In this document: positions 36,768 to 44,231 of the stretch, in pieces
How the letters are laid out: each line of letters begins with the position of its first letter
Position numbering within the stretch: the stretch's first letter is position 1
Notes under the pieces: generated by a model
The model's database searches: none
Seen by the model: only the letters and a program-made list of their open reading frames with translations
What the model was told of the DNA's origin: nothing
Position numbers and translations under genes: made by a program
Source: Janthinobacterium rivuli
Lineage (GTDB): Bacteria > Pseudomonadota > Gammaproteobacteria > Burkholderiales > Burkholderiaceae_D
Direction: 5' to 3'
Length of the DNA: 64,000 nucleotides
NCBI RefSeq assembly: GCF_029690045.1
Contig: NZ_CP121464.1
Location: forward strand, 5,890,001 to 5,954,000

Positions 36768-37322
36768 TCAGCCACGCAAAGCCAGCCACGCCTGCAATTT
36801 CTGCGCATACGCCAAGGTATAGGCCGGGCTGCTCGACGGCAAGCTGACGATGCGGTAGCGCTGCGCATGTTCACCCAGCACCTTGATGCCCAGCTTCGCG
36901 GCCGTGCCTCCATTGAAAGCGATCGTGCGCAGCTGCGGCAGGCTGGCGGCCAGAGCCACGAGGTCGTTGTCGTCGCGGGCGCGGATGTTGCTGTCCAGGC
37001 TGCCCGTGCGCTGCGCCTGCGCCACCACATCCCACAGGCCCACGCCGTGCGCCAGCAAGGTCGCCAGGCGCTCTTCATAGGGCAGGCTCTTCAATTCAAC
37101 GCCCAGCACTTCGCCCAGCAGCATCCAGAACCTGTTTTGCGGATGCGCATAGTACTGGCTGTGGGCCAGCGATTTTTCTCCGGGCAGGCTGCCCAGTATC
37201 AGCAAGCGCGTATCGGCATTGACGACGGGGTCGAAACAGCGCTTGCGCGGGTCGGCGGCAACGTCTGGCAAGAAGGCTGGGCTATTCAAATGAACGTTCC
37301 GAAAAGGAAAATGATGGACCAT
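36768..37322 (-). CDS. DNA-deoxyinosine glycosylase, uracil-DNA glycosylase superfamily
   Basis: The 184-residue protein shows the family motifs LLILGSLPGEKSLAHSQYYAHPQNRFW-type N-terminal block (LLILGSLPGEKSLA near residue 40, HPQNRFWMLLG near 60) and the C-terminal VSLPSSSPAYTL. This is the hypoxanthine/deoxyinosine glycosylase branch of the uracil-DNA glycosylase fold, which starts repair of deaminated adenine. The start is uncertain between 37322 and 37358; the shorter form is given. It is divergent from the Mpo1-like gene. Confidence 0.85.
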   Translation of the reverse strand: MVHHFPFRNVHLNSPAFLPDVAADPRKRCFDPVVNADTRLLILGSLPGEKSLAHSQYYAHPQNRFWMLLGEVLGVELKSLPYEERLATLLAHGVGLWDVVAQAQRTGSLDSNIRARDDNDLVALAASLPQLRTIAFNGGTAAKLGIKVLGEHAQRYRIVSLPSSSPAYTLAYAQKLQAWLALRG

Positions 37323-37384
37323 TTTACCCGGCCACGCGACGGTGTAGAATTCCCGCACAACCCTCCCGACACAAGAGACCGCCC

Positions 37385-37813
37385 ATGCGCACCATCGACA
37401 CCCTGCTGGCCCAGTATGGCGAAAGCCACCGCAACCACGTCAATGAATGGGTGCACATCGTGTGCGTGCCGCTGATCGTTTTCAGCCTGCTGGGGCTGCT
37501 GTGGAGCGTGCATCCCAGCGTGGCGCTGCTCGGCAGTATTCTGGCCTTATACTATTATTACAAGCTGTCGCGCCCGTTTGCTGCGGGCATGCTGGCGATG
37601 CTGGCCGCCATGCTTGGCCTGCTGCTGCTCATGCCGGCGCTGACCATCCTGCCCGTGTCGCTGGCACTGTTCGTGCTGGCCTGGATAGGCCAGTTCATCG
37701 GCCACCAGATCGAAGGCAAGAAACCGTCGTTCCTCGACGACTTGCGCTTTTTACTGGTGGGGCCGCTGTTCGTGCTGGGATTTTTATACCGGCGCCTGCG
37801 GCTGGCGTATTGA
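37385..37813 (+). CDS. Mpo1-like / DUF962 membrane protein
   Basis: The 142-residue protein carries the family signature YGESHRNHVNEWVHIVCVPL at residues 11-30 and GQFIGHQIEGKKPSFLDDL near 105, with about four membrane segments. The yeast relative Mpo1 is an iron-dependent dioxygenase acting on 2-hydroxy fatty acids. The His residues needed for metal binding (HRNH, HI, GHQIEG) are present. The bacterial role is inferred from the family. Confidence 0.88.
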   Translation: MRTIDTLLAQYGESHRNHVNEWVHIVCVPLIVFSLLGLLWSVHPSVALLGSILALYYYYKLSRPFAAGMLAMLAAMLGLLLLMPALTILPVSLALFVLAWIGQFIGHQIEGKKPSFLDDLRFLLVGPLFVLGFLYRRLRLAY

Positions 37814-37950
37814 GCGGCAAGCGCTTACGCAAAGTTGGTAACAGATTTTTACCATTCGTAACTAGTTATCTGAGGCAAGTGTCCTTATGATAAATCACCA
37901 TCTGCCGGTCGATGCAATCGGCAAGCAACTTTTGTCCAAGGGAGTCCCAC

Positions 37951-38400
37951 ATGAAAGCACCAATTATTGCAGTGGCATTGCTCGCCACCCTGGCCGGCTG
38001 CGCCGTACAACCGAACTCGGCAAATGTCTACAATGCGCGCCAGGCGCAGAATGAACAATCGGTTCGCATGGGTACGGTTGAATCCGTGCGCCAGGTAACC
38101 ATCGACAAGGGTGAAACGGGCACGGGCGTGTTGGCTGGCGCGGCGCTGGGCGGTGTGGCCGGCTCGACTATCGGCGGCGGCAAAGGCGCCATCGCGGCCA
38201 GCATCCTCGGCGCCGTCGCCGGCGGCATGGCCGGCAAGAGCATCGAAGCGAATGCCTCGAACAAGGCCGGCCTGGAAATCACCGTGCGCCTGGACAATGG
38301 CGACATGCGCGCCATCGTGCAGGACGCCGACGAGCTGTTCCGCCCGGGCGAGCGCGTGCGCCTGCTGTCCGATGGCCGCAAGACCCGCGTCACGCATTGA
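37951..38400 (+). CDS. Glycine-zipper outer-membrane lipoprotein (SlyB/PcP-like)
   Basis: The 149-residue lipoprotein has a signal peptide with lipobox LAGC (IIAVALLATLAGCAVQ) and a glycine-zipper pair (GVLAGAALGGVAGSTIGGG; ASILGAVAGGMAGKSIEA, residues 55-95). The C-terminal half is a small beta domain (GLEITVRLDNGDMRAIVQD). Homologues sit in the outer membrane and support envelope integrity. GGGAG precedes the ATG at 37951. Confidence 0.9.
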   Translation: MKAPIIAVALLATLAGCAVQPNSANVYNARQAQNEQSVRMGTVESVRQVTIDKGETGTGVLAGAALGGVAGSTIGGGKGAIAASILGAVAGGMAGKSIEANASNKAGLEITVRLDNGDMRAIVQDADELFRPGERVRLLSDGRKTRVTH

Positions 38401-38406
38401 TCCGCT

Positions 38407-38440
38407 TGCCGGCGCATGCGCTCAGCCGAATGCGCCGGCA
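38407..38440. terminator. Strong hairpin shared by convergent lipoprotein and small-ORF ends
   Basis: Perfect 11-bp arms TGCCGGCGCAT (38407-38417) and ATGCGCCGGCA (38430-38440) just after the lipoprotein stop. There is no T run, so it may be an imperfect bidirectional terminator or a 3'-end stabiliser. Confidence 0.5.
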
Positions 38441-38538
38441 GCGAGCAAGGCGGAAGGGTGCAGCCAGATGGCAATCACAGCCGTCACGACGACATACACA
38501 AGCACGCTCCATACTTTGATCTGCAGTGAGGCTGGCAT
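38422..38538 (-). CDS. Putative 38-aa single-pass membrane protein
   Basis: A short frame begins MPASLQIKVWSVLVYVVVTA and continues VIAIWLHPSALLAAGAFG before TGA. It is mostly one membrane-spanning segment. AGGGGA lies 6 bases upstream of the ATG. Its end falls inside the hairpin that follows the lipoprotein gene. Length and lack of a known family leave it tentative. Confidence 0.45.
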   Translation of the reverse strand: MPASLQIKVWSVLVYVVVTAVIAIWLHPSALLAAGAFG

Positions 38539-38565
38539 GGCGGTCCCCTTCAAAAATGCAATTCA

Positions 38566-38600
38566 GAAAATATTTACTTGATAATAAAGTAAATATTTTC
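38566..38600. repeat. 35-base AT-rich perfect dyad between divergent genes
   Basis: GAAAATATTTACTT (38566-38579) and AAGTAAATATTTTC (38587-38600) are exact inverse complements around GATAATA. The element is strikingly AT-rich for this genome and lies between the 38-aa frame and the DMT transporter gene. It could be an operator or a hairpin. Confidence 0.8.
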
Positions 38601-38698
38601 ATAAATTCAACATTTTCCAGAAGCACTGCGCTGGCTCAATGTCTGCCTGCGCATTTGCCAAACTCGACCGGGACGCGCGATGCCCGTATACTTGCGCG

Positions 38699-39643
38699 AT
38701 GTCCTCTCCTCTCCTGTTCATCATTGCCTGCCTGATCTGGGGCTCCACCTTCTGGGCCATCACCTTGCAGCTGGGCGATGTCGCCCCCGCCGTTTCCGTG
38801 GTCTACCGCTTCGGCCTCGCGTCCGCCACCCTGTTTGCCTGGTGCGCCGTGCGCGGCGACCGCTTGCGCCTGCCTTGGCGCGCGCAAAAATGGATGCTGC
38901 TGCAGGGACTGGCCTCGTTCGCCCTCAGCTATGTGTGCACCTACAGCTCGGAGCAATACCTGGTCTCGGCCCTTGTCAGCGTGCTGTTTGCGCTGATGGT
39001 GTTCTGGACGCCGTTGCTCAACCGCATCGCTTTCGGCACACCGATCACCTGGAGCACCTGCTGCGCGGCATTCGTCGCCATCTGCGGCATCGTGCTGCTG
39101 TTTTACCAGTCCATCGGCGCGGCGCTGCAAGATATTCTGGGCGGCGGCAATGGCCATTTTCTGCTGGGCTTTATCCTGGCGCTGGTGGCAACCGTGTCGA
39201 GCACGGCAGGCAACGCCCTCGTCATGAAAGTGCGCGAACATTCCGGCAACGTGATGCTGACCATGGCCTGGACCATGCTGTGGGGCACCTTGATGGTGGC
39301 CGCCTGGGCCATCGCCACGGGCCAGTCCTGGCAATTGCCCGCGCGCCCCAGTTACTGGATGGGCTTGGTGTACCTGGCCATCTTCGGTTCGGTGATCGCC
39401 TTCAGCGCCTATTTCACCTTAATCGCCCGCATCGGCACGCAAAAGACCGTGTACATCGGCGTCGTCACGCCCGTCATTTCCGTCCTGCTGTCGGTGCAGT
39501 TCGAACACTACCGGCCCGCCGCCATCGAATGGGTGGGCATGGTGCTGTGCCTGTCCAGCGTGGCCTGGGCCCTGACGTCGGGGGCGCGCAAGACGAGTAC
39601 CATCGCTTCCCTTTCCACCACTCCATCCACAAAGGCAACATGA
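38699..39643 (+). CDS. EamA/DMT-family transporter
   Basis: The 314-residue protein has ten membrane segments in two EamA repeats (FIIACLIWGSTFWAITLQLG at the N-terminus; GLVYLAIFGSVIAFSAYFTL near residue 230). The family exports amino acids, drugs or metabolites. Start 38699 is preferred to an open extension at 38639 because it begins directly at the first membrane segment. The stop overlaps the GNAT start (ATGA). Confidence 0.88.
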   Translation: MSSPLLFIIACLIWGSTFWAITLQLGDVAPAVSVVYRFGLASATLFAWCAVRGDRLRLPWRAQKWMLLQGLASFALSYVCTYSSEQYLVSALVSVLFALMVFWTPLLNRIAFGTPITWSTCCAAFVAICGIVLLFYQSIGAALQDILGGGNGHFLLGFILALVATVSSTAGNALVMKVREHSGNVMLTMAWTMLWGTLMVAAWAIATGQSWQLPARPSYWMGLVYLAIFGSVIAFSAYFTLIARIGTQKTVYIGVVTPVISVLLSVQFEHYRPAAIEWVGMVLCLSSVAWALTSGARKTSTIASLSTTPSTKAT

Positions 39644-40146
39644 GCACCTCTTCCTCCCTCGCCATCCGTCCCGCGACCGCATCCGACGTGGCCGCCATCT
39701 TTGGCATGATCCACGAACTGGCCGTGTTTGAAAAACTCGAACACATGATGATCGCCAGGGAATCCATGTTGCACGACAGCCTGTTCGGCGCCCACCCCGC
39801 ATGCGAAGCGCTGGTCGGCACGGAAAATGGCGAAGTGGTGACCTTTGCCCTGTTCTTCCATAATTTTTCCACTTTCCTGTGCCGCAAGGGCTTGTACCTG
39901 GAAGACCTGTATGTAAAGCAATCCGTGCGCGGCAAAGGTTATGGCAAGCAGATGCTGGTAGCGCTGGCGCAACTGGCCGTCGAACGCGATTGCGGCCGCT
40001 TCGAATGGTCGGTGCTGGACTGGAATGAAAACGCGATCAATTTCTACAAGGGCATGGGCGCGGACGTGATGCCGGACTGGCGCATCTGCCGGGTCGCTGG
40101 AGATGCCTTGACGCAATTGTCGGCGGGTACGCCGATATCTGCATAA
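39640..40146 (+). CDS. GNAT-family N-acetyltransferase (diamine acetyltransferase-like)
   Basis: The 168-residue protein has a GNAT core: IRPATASDVAAIFGMIHELA at the start, the acetyl-CoA loop VRGKGYGKQMLVAL near residue 97 and WSVLDWNENAINFYKGMGA near 123. This pattern is close to the spermidine/spermine (SSAT, RimI-like) acetyltransferase branch. The gene overlaps the transporter stop, so acetylation and export of an amine or amino acid is a possible joint role. Confidence 0.88.
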   Translation: MSTSSSLAIRPATASDVAAIFGMIHELAVFEKLEHMMIARESMLHDSLFGAHPACEALVGTENGEVVTFALFFHNFSTFLCRKGLYLEDLYVKQSVRGKGYGKQMLVALAQLAVERDCGRFEWSVLDWNENAINFYKGMGADVMPDWRICRVAGDALTQLSAGTPISA

Positions 40147-40158
40147 ACCAATTGCCCA

Positions 40159-40192
40159 AAAAAAATCCCCGCGGGCTAGCGGCACCGCGGGG
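40159..40192 (-). terminator. Terminator for leftward transcription
   Basis: Stem CCCCGCGG/CCGCGGGG (40167-40174 with 40185-40192). Read on the minus strand it is followed by ATTTTTTTT. It probably ends the transcript of the 45-aa gene; on the + strand it lies 20 bases after the GNAT stop. Confidence 0.7.
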
Positions 40193-40275
40193 TAGAACCC
40201 ATTGTCAAGTGGGAGGGGGAGAATGCAATCAACGGTTATCAATATAAACGCTGCCGCTTACGATGGCGCAGACCT

Positions 40276-40304
40276 TTACATTTGCTTACCGGGCCTTACA
40301 TTTG
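40276..40304. repeat. Tandem TTACATTTG repeats, 20-bp period
   Basis: TTACATTTG occurs at 40276-40284 and again at 40296-40304, exactly 20 bases (two helical turns) apart, each followed by a CTTA. The spacing is typical of tandem sites for a dimeric regulator. It lies in an AT-richer gap with no gene between 40147 and 40354. Confidence 0.45.
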
Positions 40305-40354
40305 ACTTAAATCTGCTAACCAAGTTTCACCAAGTGTCGCTTGAAAGACACTGA

Positions 40355-40492
40355 TTATTTCCGTGGTTCAATCAATGTGCCGTGCAAGCCGATATGTTGT
40401 TGCGCAACCCCACCGCCACCCTGCGATTTTCTATAGATTTGGTACACTGTCAGGCAGGCGATGCAGCCAGCAACCACGGCAAAAATGACCAT
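40355..40492 (-). CDS. Small 45-aa membrane protein
   Basis: The frame starts MVIFAVVAGCIACLTVYQIY and has a short polar tail (KSQGGGGVAQQHIGLHG). One membrane segment covers residues 2-20. The ATG at 40492 has AAGGAG 7 bases upstream, a better start than the long open extension to 40696. It is followed by a leftward terminator. The family is unknown. Confidence 0.6.
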   Translation of the reverse strand: MVIFAVVAGCIACLTVYQIYRKSQGGGGVAQQHIGLHGTLIEPRK

Positions 40493-40710
40493 GCGACGCT
40501 CCTTGAATATGCTTGAAGGAATCAGGGCCTGCGGCACCTGATGATGACCAGGCGAGCAGGGAAGATTCAGTGTGGCATCTTCGCCCTGGCGGGCATTGTG
40601 CAATGTCAAACACGCCAATTTGACGGGGTCATGGCATTTGATATGGCGCAAAGTGGCGGCATTCCGCTCACACAAAATGAACGCATCATTACGCACCTGG
40701 GAGCCACATC

Positions 40711-40890
40711 ATGAATGTTTCTGCCAAACCGCTCGTCATGAAAATCTACCGCGCCTACCTGCGCTCCCGCCTGGAGCGCTATACGCGCGACTTGCAAGCC
40801 ATCGCCGAACAGCGCGAGAACGACTTCCAGGCTGAACGCATCCTGCACCAGGCCGTCGTCTCGGTGCGCTCCAAACTGCACTCGCTGTAA
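40711..40890 (+). CDS. Small basic 59-aa protein
   Basis: The frame is MNVSAKPLVMKIYRAYLRSR, LERYTRDLQAIAEQRENDFQ, then AERILHQAVVSVRSKLHSL. It is basic and helical, with no membrane segment. GGGAG lies 10 bases before the ATG. Codon use is like that of the neighbours (GC-ended codons dominate). It ends 11 bases before the convergent ABC gene. Function is unknown. Confidence 0.65.
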   Translation: MNVSAKPLVMKIYRAYLRSRLERYTRDLQAIAEQRENDFQAERILHQAVVSVRSKLHSL

Positions 40891-40901
40891 CCGTGATGCC
40901 G

Positions 40902-42395
40902 TCAGTGCTGCCGGCCGGCCACGGCCCAGCGCTCCACCAGTTCGAACAAGCCTTGCGTCAGCAGGGCCAGCACGGCTGCGGGGATCGCGCCGGCCAGCAG
41001 CATGTCGTTGTCGTTCAGCGCCAGGCCGATGGTGATGCGTTCGCCATAACCGCCCGCGCCGATGAAGGCGGCGATGGTGGCCGTGCCCACGCTCATCACG
41101 GCCGCCGTTTTCACGCCCGCCAGCATGACGGGCAAGGCCAGCGGCAAGTCCACGTGCAGCAAGCGGTCGCGCTTGCTCAAGCCCAGCGCCAGCGCCGCCA
41201 TGCGCAAGCCTTGCGGTACCTGCAAGATGCCCGTGCACGTGTTGCGCACGATGGGCAGCAAGGCATACACGAATAGGGCCACCAGTGCCGGCACGGTGCC
41301 GATCATGCCCAGCACGGGGATCAATATCGCCAGCAGGGCCAGCGACGGCACCGTCTGCAGCACGCCGACGAAGGCCAGCACCGTTTGCCGCAGCGGCGCC
41401 GAAAACGCCGCCAGCACGCCCAGCGGAATGCCGATCACGCACGCCAGTGCCACCGACAGCAGCACCAGGGTCAGATGCTGGCGCGTCAGTGTCCACAAAT
41501 CGTCGCCGATGATTTTATCGAGCAGCTTGCTGCGCGTGGCGGCCGGTTTGTTCGCCTGCGTGCCGGACGCCAGCCACTGGCGCGCCACGTCGGAAAAAGT
41601 CTTGCCATCGATTTCCACGGCCGCATTCATGGCGATCATGTCGCTCTCGCTGATACGCCCCTGCAAGCCTTGCAGCGCCAGCCAGGCGGCGGGAAAGCGC
41701 TGCGGCACGTCGAGCCGGTACAGCAGCATGGCGTCGTAGCGGGGAAAATACTGCTGCGTGTCGGCCAGCACGCGCAAGCCGTACTGGCGTATCTTCGCGT
41801 CCGTCGAATAGATGTCGATCACGTCCACCTGGCGCTGCGCCAGCGCTTCATAAGCGATGCCGTGATCGAGCCCGCGCGGGCGCTGCGGCAAGCCATAGCG
41901 GGCGGCCAGGCCCGGCCAGCCATCGACCCTGCCGATGAATTCATGCGACAGGCCGAATGTCAGGGCCGGGTGCTGGGCCAGCTGCGCCAGGCTGGCGATG
42001 GTTTTTTCATCGCTGCGCACGGCCAGCGCATAGGTATTGTTAAAGCCCAGCGGCACGGCCACGCCCAAGCCCAGCGTCGCCAGCTCGCGCCGCATCTGCG
42101 CCAGGTCGATGGCTTTGTCGTGCTTGAGGATTTCGCTGCCGATGGTGCCCATGTATTCGGCATACACGTCGATGCTGCCCGCCTGCAGCGCAGCGAGCAC
42201 GATGGCCGTGTTGCCCAGGCCCTGGCGGTGCTGCGCCTTGACGTGCGGCGCGGCGCTCTGCTGGATGATTTCGCCGAGGATGTACGATTCCGTGAAGCGC
42301 TTCGAGCCCACCTTCAGGGTGCCGCCATCCTGGGCAAGGGAGGACATGGGCGCGGCGGCAAAGACCAGCAACAACAACAGGTAAACAACACGCAC
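40902..42395 (-). CDS. Fused substrate-binding/permease ABC protein, glycine-betaine/choline (OpuBC) type
   Basis: The 497-residue protein joins, after a signal peptide (MRVVYLLLLLVFAAAPMSSLA), an OpuAC-like binding domain (LKVGSKRFTESYILGEIIQQ; about residues 25-275) to a permease domain of about five segments (residues 305-490) with the EAA-type loop ALALGLSKRDRLLHVDLPLA. Such fusions serve the quaternary-amine/histidine uptake class. No ATPase gene is adjacent, so it must borrow one. It is the last gene of the hut unit, 22 bases past hutI. Histidine or a related compound is the likely cargo by position only. Confidence 0.85.
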   Translation of the reverse strand: MRVVYLLLLLVFAAAPMSSLAQDGGTLKVGSKRFTESYILGEIIQQSAAPHVKAQHRQGLGNTAIVLAALQAGSIDVYAEYMGTIGSEILKHDKAIDLAQMRRELATLGLGVAVPLGFNNTYALAVRSDEKTIASLAQLAQHPALTFGLSHEFIGRVDGWPGLAARYGLPQRPRGLDHGIAYEALAQRQVDVIDIYSTDAKIRQYGLRVLADTQQYFPRYDAMLLYRLDVPQRFPAAWLALQGLQGRISESDMIAMNAAVEIDGKTFSDVARQWLASGTQANKPAATRSKLLDKIIGDDLWTLTRQHLTLVLLSVALACVIGIPLGVLAAFSAPLRQTVLAFVGVLQTVPSLALLAILIPVLGMIGTVPALVALFVYALLPIVRNTCTGILQVPQGLRMAALALGLSKRDRLLHVDLPLALPVMLAGVKTAAVMSVGTATIAAFIGAGGYGERITIGLALNDNDMLLAGAIPAAVLALLTQGLFELVERWAVAGRQH

Positions 42396-42416
42396 GCGGC
42401 GCTCCAGGACGGATGA

Positions 42417-43643
42417 TCAATCCGGCAAGCTTACCACCGGCGCGCGCCAGACACCGCCATGCACCACGCCCGCGCACGGGTTCAGGCCCAGCGCATACGC
42501 CAGGTCGGCCGGGCGCGCGATGCGCCACAGGGCAAAATCGGCGCGCTTGCCCACCGCCAGGCTGCCCGTTTCATGCTGCAAGCCCAGCGCGCGCGCCGCA
42601 TGCAGCGTGCAGCCGGCCAGCGCTTCCTGCGGCGTCAGGCGCCACAGGGTGCACGCCATGTTCATCGCCAGCAGCAGGGACGTCATCGGCGACGTGCCCG
42701 GGTTGCAATCGGTGGACACGGCCATCGGCACGCCGGCCGCGCGCAAAGCCGCCACCGGCGGCGGCTGCGTTTCGCGCAAAAAGTAATACGCGCCCGGCAG
42801 CAGCACGGCCACCGTGCCATGTTGCGCCATGGCGACCACACCCTCTTCCGACAGGAATTCCAGATGGTCGGCCGACAGGCCATCGTAACGGGCCACCAGC
42901 GCCGCGCCGCCCAGGTCCGACAGCTGCTCCGCATGCAGTTTCACGGGCAGATTCAAGGCGCGCGCCGCCTCGAACACCCTTTCAGTCTGCGCCGGCGTAA
43001 AGCCGATGCGCTCGCAAAACGCGTCGACGGCGTCGACCAGTCCAGCGCCCGCCAGCTTCGGCAGCATCTGCGCGCACAGCAGGTCGATATACGCGTCGGC
43101 CTGGCCCGCATATTCGGGCGGCAGCGCGTGCGCGCCGAGGAAGGTGGTGCGCACAGATACGGGCAGCTGTTGCCCTATCCTGCGCGCCACGCGCAGCATC
43201 TTCGCCTCGCTGTCCGCGTCGAGACCATAACCGGACTTGATCTCCAGGGTCGTCACGCCCTCGGCCAGCAGCGCCAGCACGCGGGGCAGGCTTTGCCGCA
43301 GCAACTCGTCATCGCTGGCCGCGCGGGTGGCGCGCACGGTGGACATGATGCCGCCGCCGGCGCGGCTGATGTCTTCATAGCTGGCGCCATTCAGGCGCGC
43401 CTCGAATTCGTCGCTGCGGTTGCCCGCATGGACGATGTGCGTATGGCAGTCGATCAGGCCGGGCGTCAGCCAGCAACCCTGACCATCGTGCAGCACGGCG
43501 CCGCTGGCCGGCAGCTCGTCGCCGGGGCCGAACCACGCGATGCGGCCATCCTTGACGGCGATGGCCGCATCGAGCAATTCGCCATAACCGTGTTCCATCG
43601 TGGCCAGGTGGACGTTATGGATGACCATATCCCAGTCTTGCAT
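42417..43643 (-). CDS. hutI: Imidazolonepropionase
   Basis: The 408-residue amidohydrolase opens the imidazolone ring to formiminoglutamate, the third step of histidine breakdown. Metal ligands are His67 and His69 in [37 protein letters not shown] near residue 165, [17 protein letters not shown] near 235 and [10 protein letters not shown] near 315 are the HutI blocks. AGGAGAG precedes the ATG. It follows hutD after 12 bases. Confidence 0.95.
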   Translation of the reverse strand: MQDWDMVIHNVHLATMEHGYGELLDAAIAVKDGRIAWFGPGDELPASGAVLHDGQGCWLTPGLIDCHTHIVHAGNRSDEFEARLNGASYEDISRAGGGIMSTVRATRAASDDELLRQSLPRVLALLAEGVTTLEIKSGYGLDADSEAKMLRVARRIGQQLPVSVRTTFLGAHALPPEYAGQADAYIDLLCAQMLPKLAGAGLVDAVDAFCERIGFTPAQTERVFEAARALNLPVKLHAEQLSDLGGAALVARYDGLSADHLEFLSEEGVVAMAQHGTVAVLLPGAYYFLRETQPPPVAALRAAGVPMAVSTDCNPGTSPMTSLLLAMNMACTLWRLTPQEALAGCTLHAARALGLQHETGSLAVGKRADFALWRIARPADLAYALGLNPCAGVVHGGVWRAPVVSLPD

Positions 43644-43655
43644 GGCTTTTCTCTC

Positions 43656-44231
43656 CTAGGTGAACAGGTCGACGCACAACACGGCCGAACGCTGCAAGGC
43701 GTCGAGCCGCCACTCCGACGCATCGTCGGCATCGAGCAGCAGCGCGTCATAACGGGCCAGCGCGAACTGCTGTTCCGCGCCGCGCGCCAGCACGTGGCCT
43801 TCGCCGGCGACAAACAGCAAGGTCGCCGCGCTGCGCCGTACCAGCCGGCACGGGGCCGTGATTTTTTCCAGCTGGTGGCGGCAGCGGTCGCGCCGCGTCA
43901 TCACATTGAAATCCGTCGTCGTTCCCTTGACCTGCGCCTCCACGGCCGCCTCGCCGGGAAACCACAGCATCGGTTGCGTAGCGTTCAAGACCACCTTGCG
44001 CGCGCCGTCGAACGTCAGTTGCACGCTGTCGCCATCGACCAGCATCAGGCTGCGGTCGATGCCGGGAAAGCTGGAAAACGGCCCGCTGGCCGTGATCGTC
44101 GCCAGGCTGATACGCCAGTCGAAATCATCGAAGCCGGCGCCGGGGGGAGCAATGGCGATTTCCGTCGTGCTGCCACCGCCGTTTTTCCACGGCGCGGCGC
44201 GCAGGCATTCGTGCGGGATGAAGGTCGCCAT
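43656..44231 (-). CDS. hutD: HutD family protein
   Basis: The 191-residue bicupin-type protein is HutD (APWKNGGGSTTEIAIAPPGA at residues 13-32; SLATITASGPFSSFPGIDRS). HutD is found in many hut operons and is thought to tune flux by binding formylglutamate or urocanate; no enzyme activity is established. Its ATG overlaps the hutF stop by one base (TGATG). A larger open frame upstream is the shadow of hutF. Confidence 0.93.
   Translation of the reverse strand: MATFIPHECLRAAPWKNGGGSTTEIAIAPPGAGFDDFDWRISLATITASGPFSSFPGIDRSLMLVDGDSVQLTFDGARKVVLNATQPMLWFPGEAAVEAQVKGTTTDFNVMTRRDRCRHQLEKITAPCRLVRRSAATLLFVAGEGHVLARGAEQQFALARYDALLLDADDASEWRLDALQRSAVLCVDLFT

Noticed and set aside
38680..39639. N-terminal extension of the GNAT frame through the transporter gene
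   Set aside because: The extension is out-of-frame transporter sequence. The GNAT fold begins at 39640, where an ATGA overlap gives a natural start.
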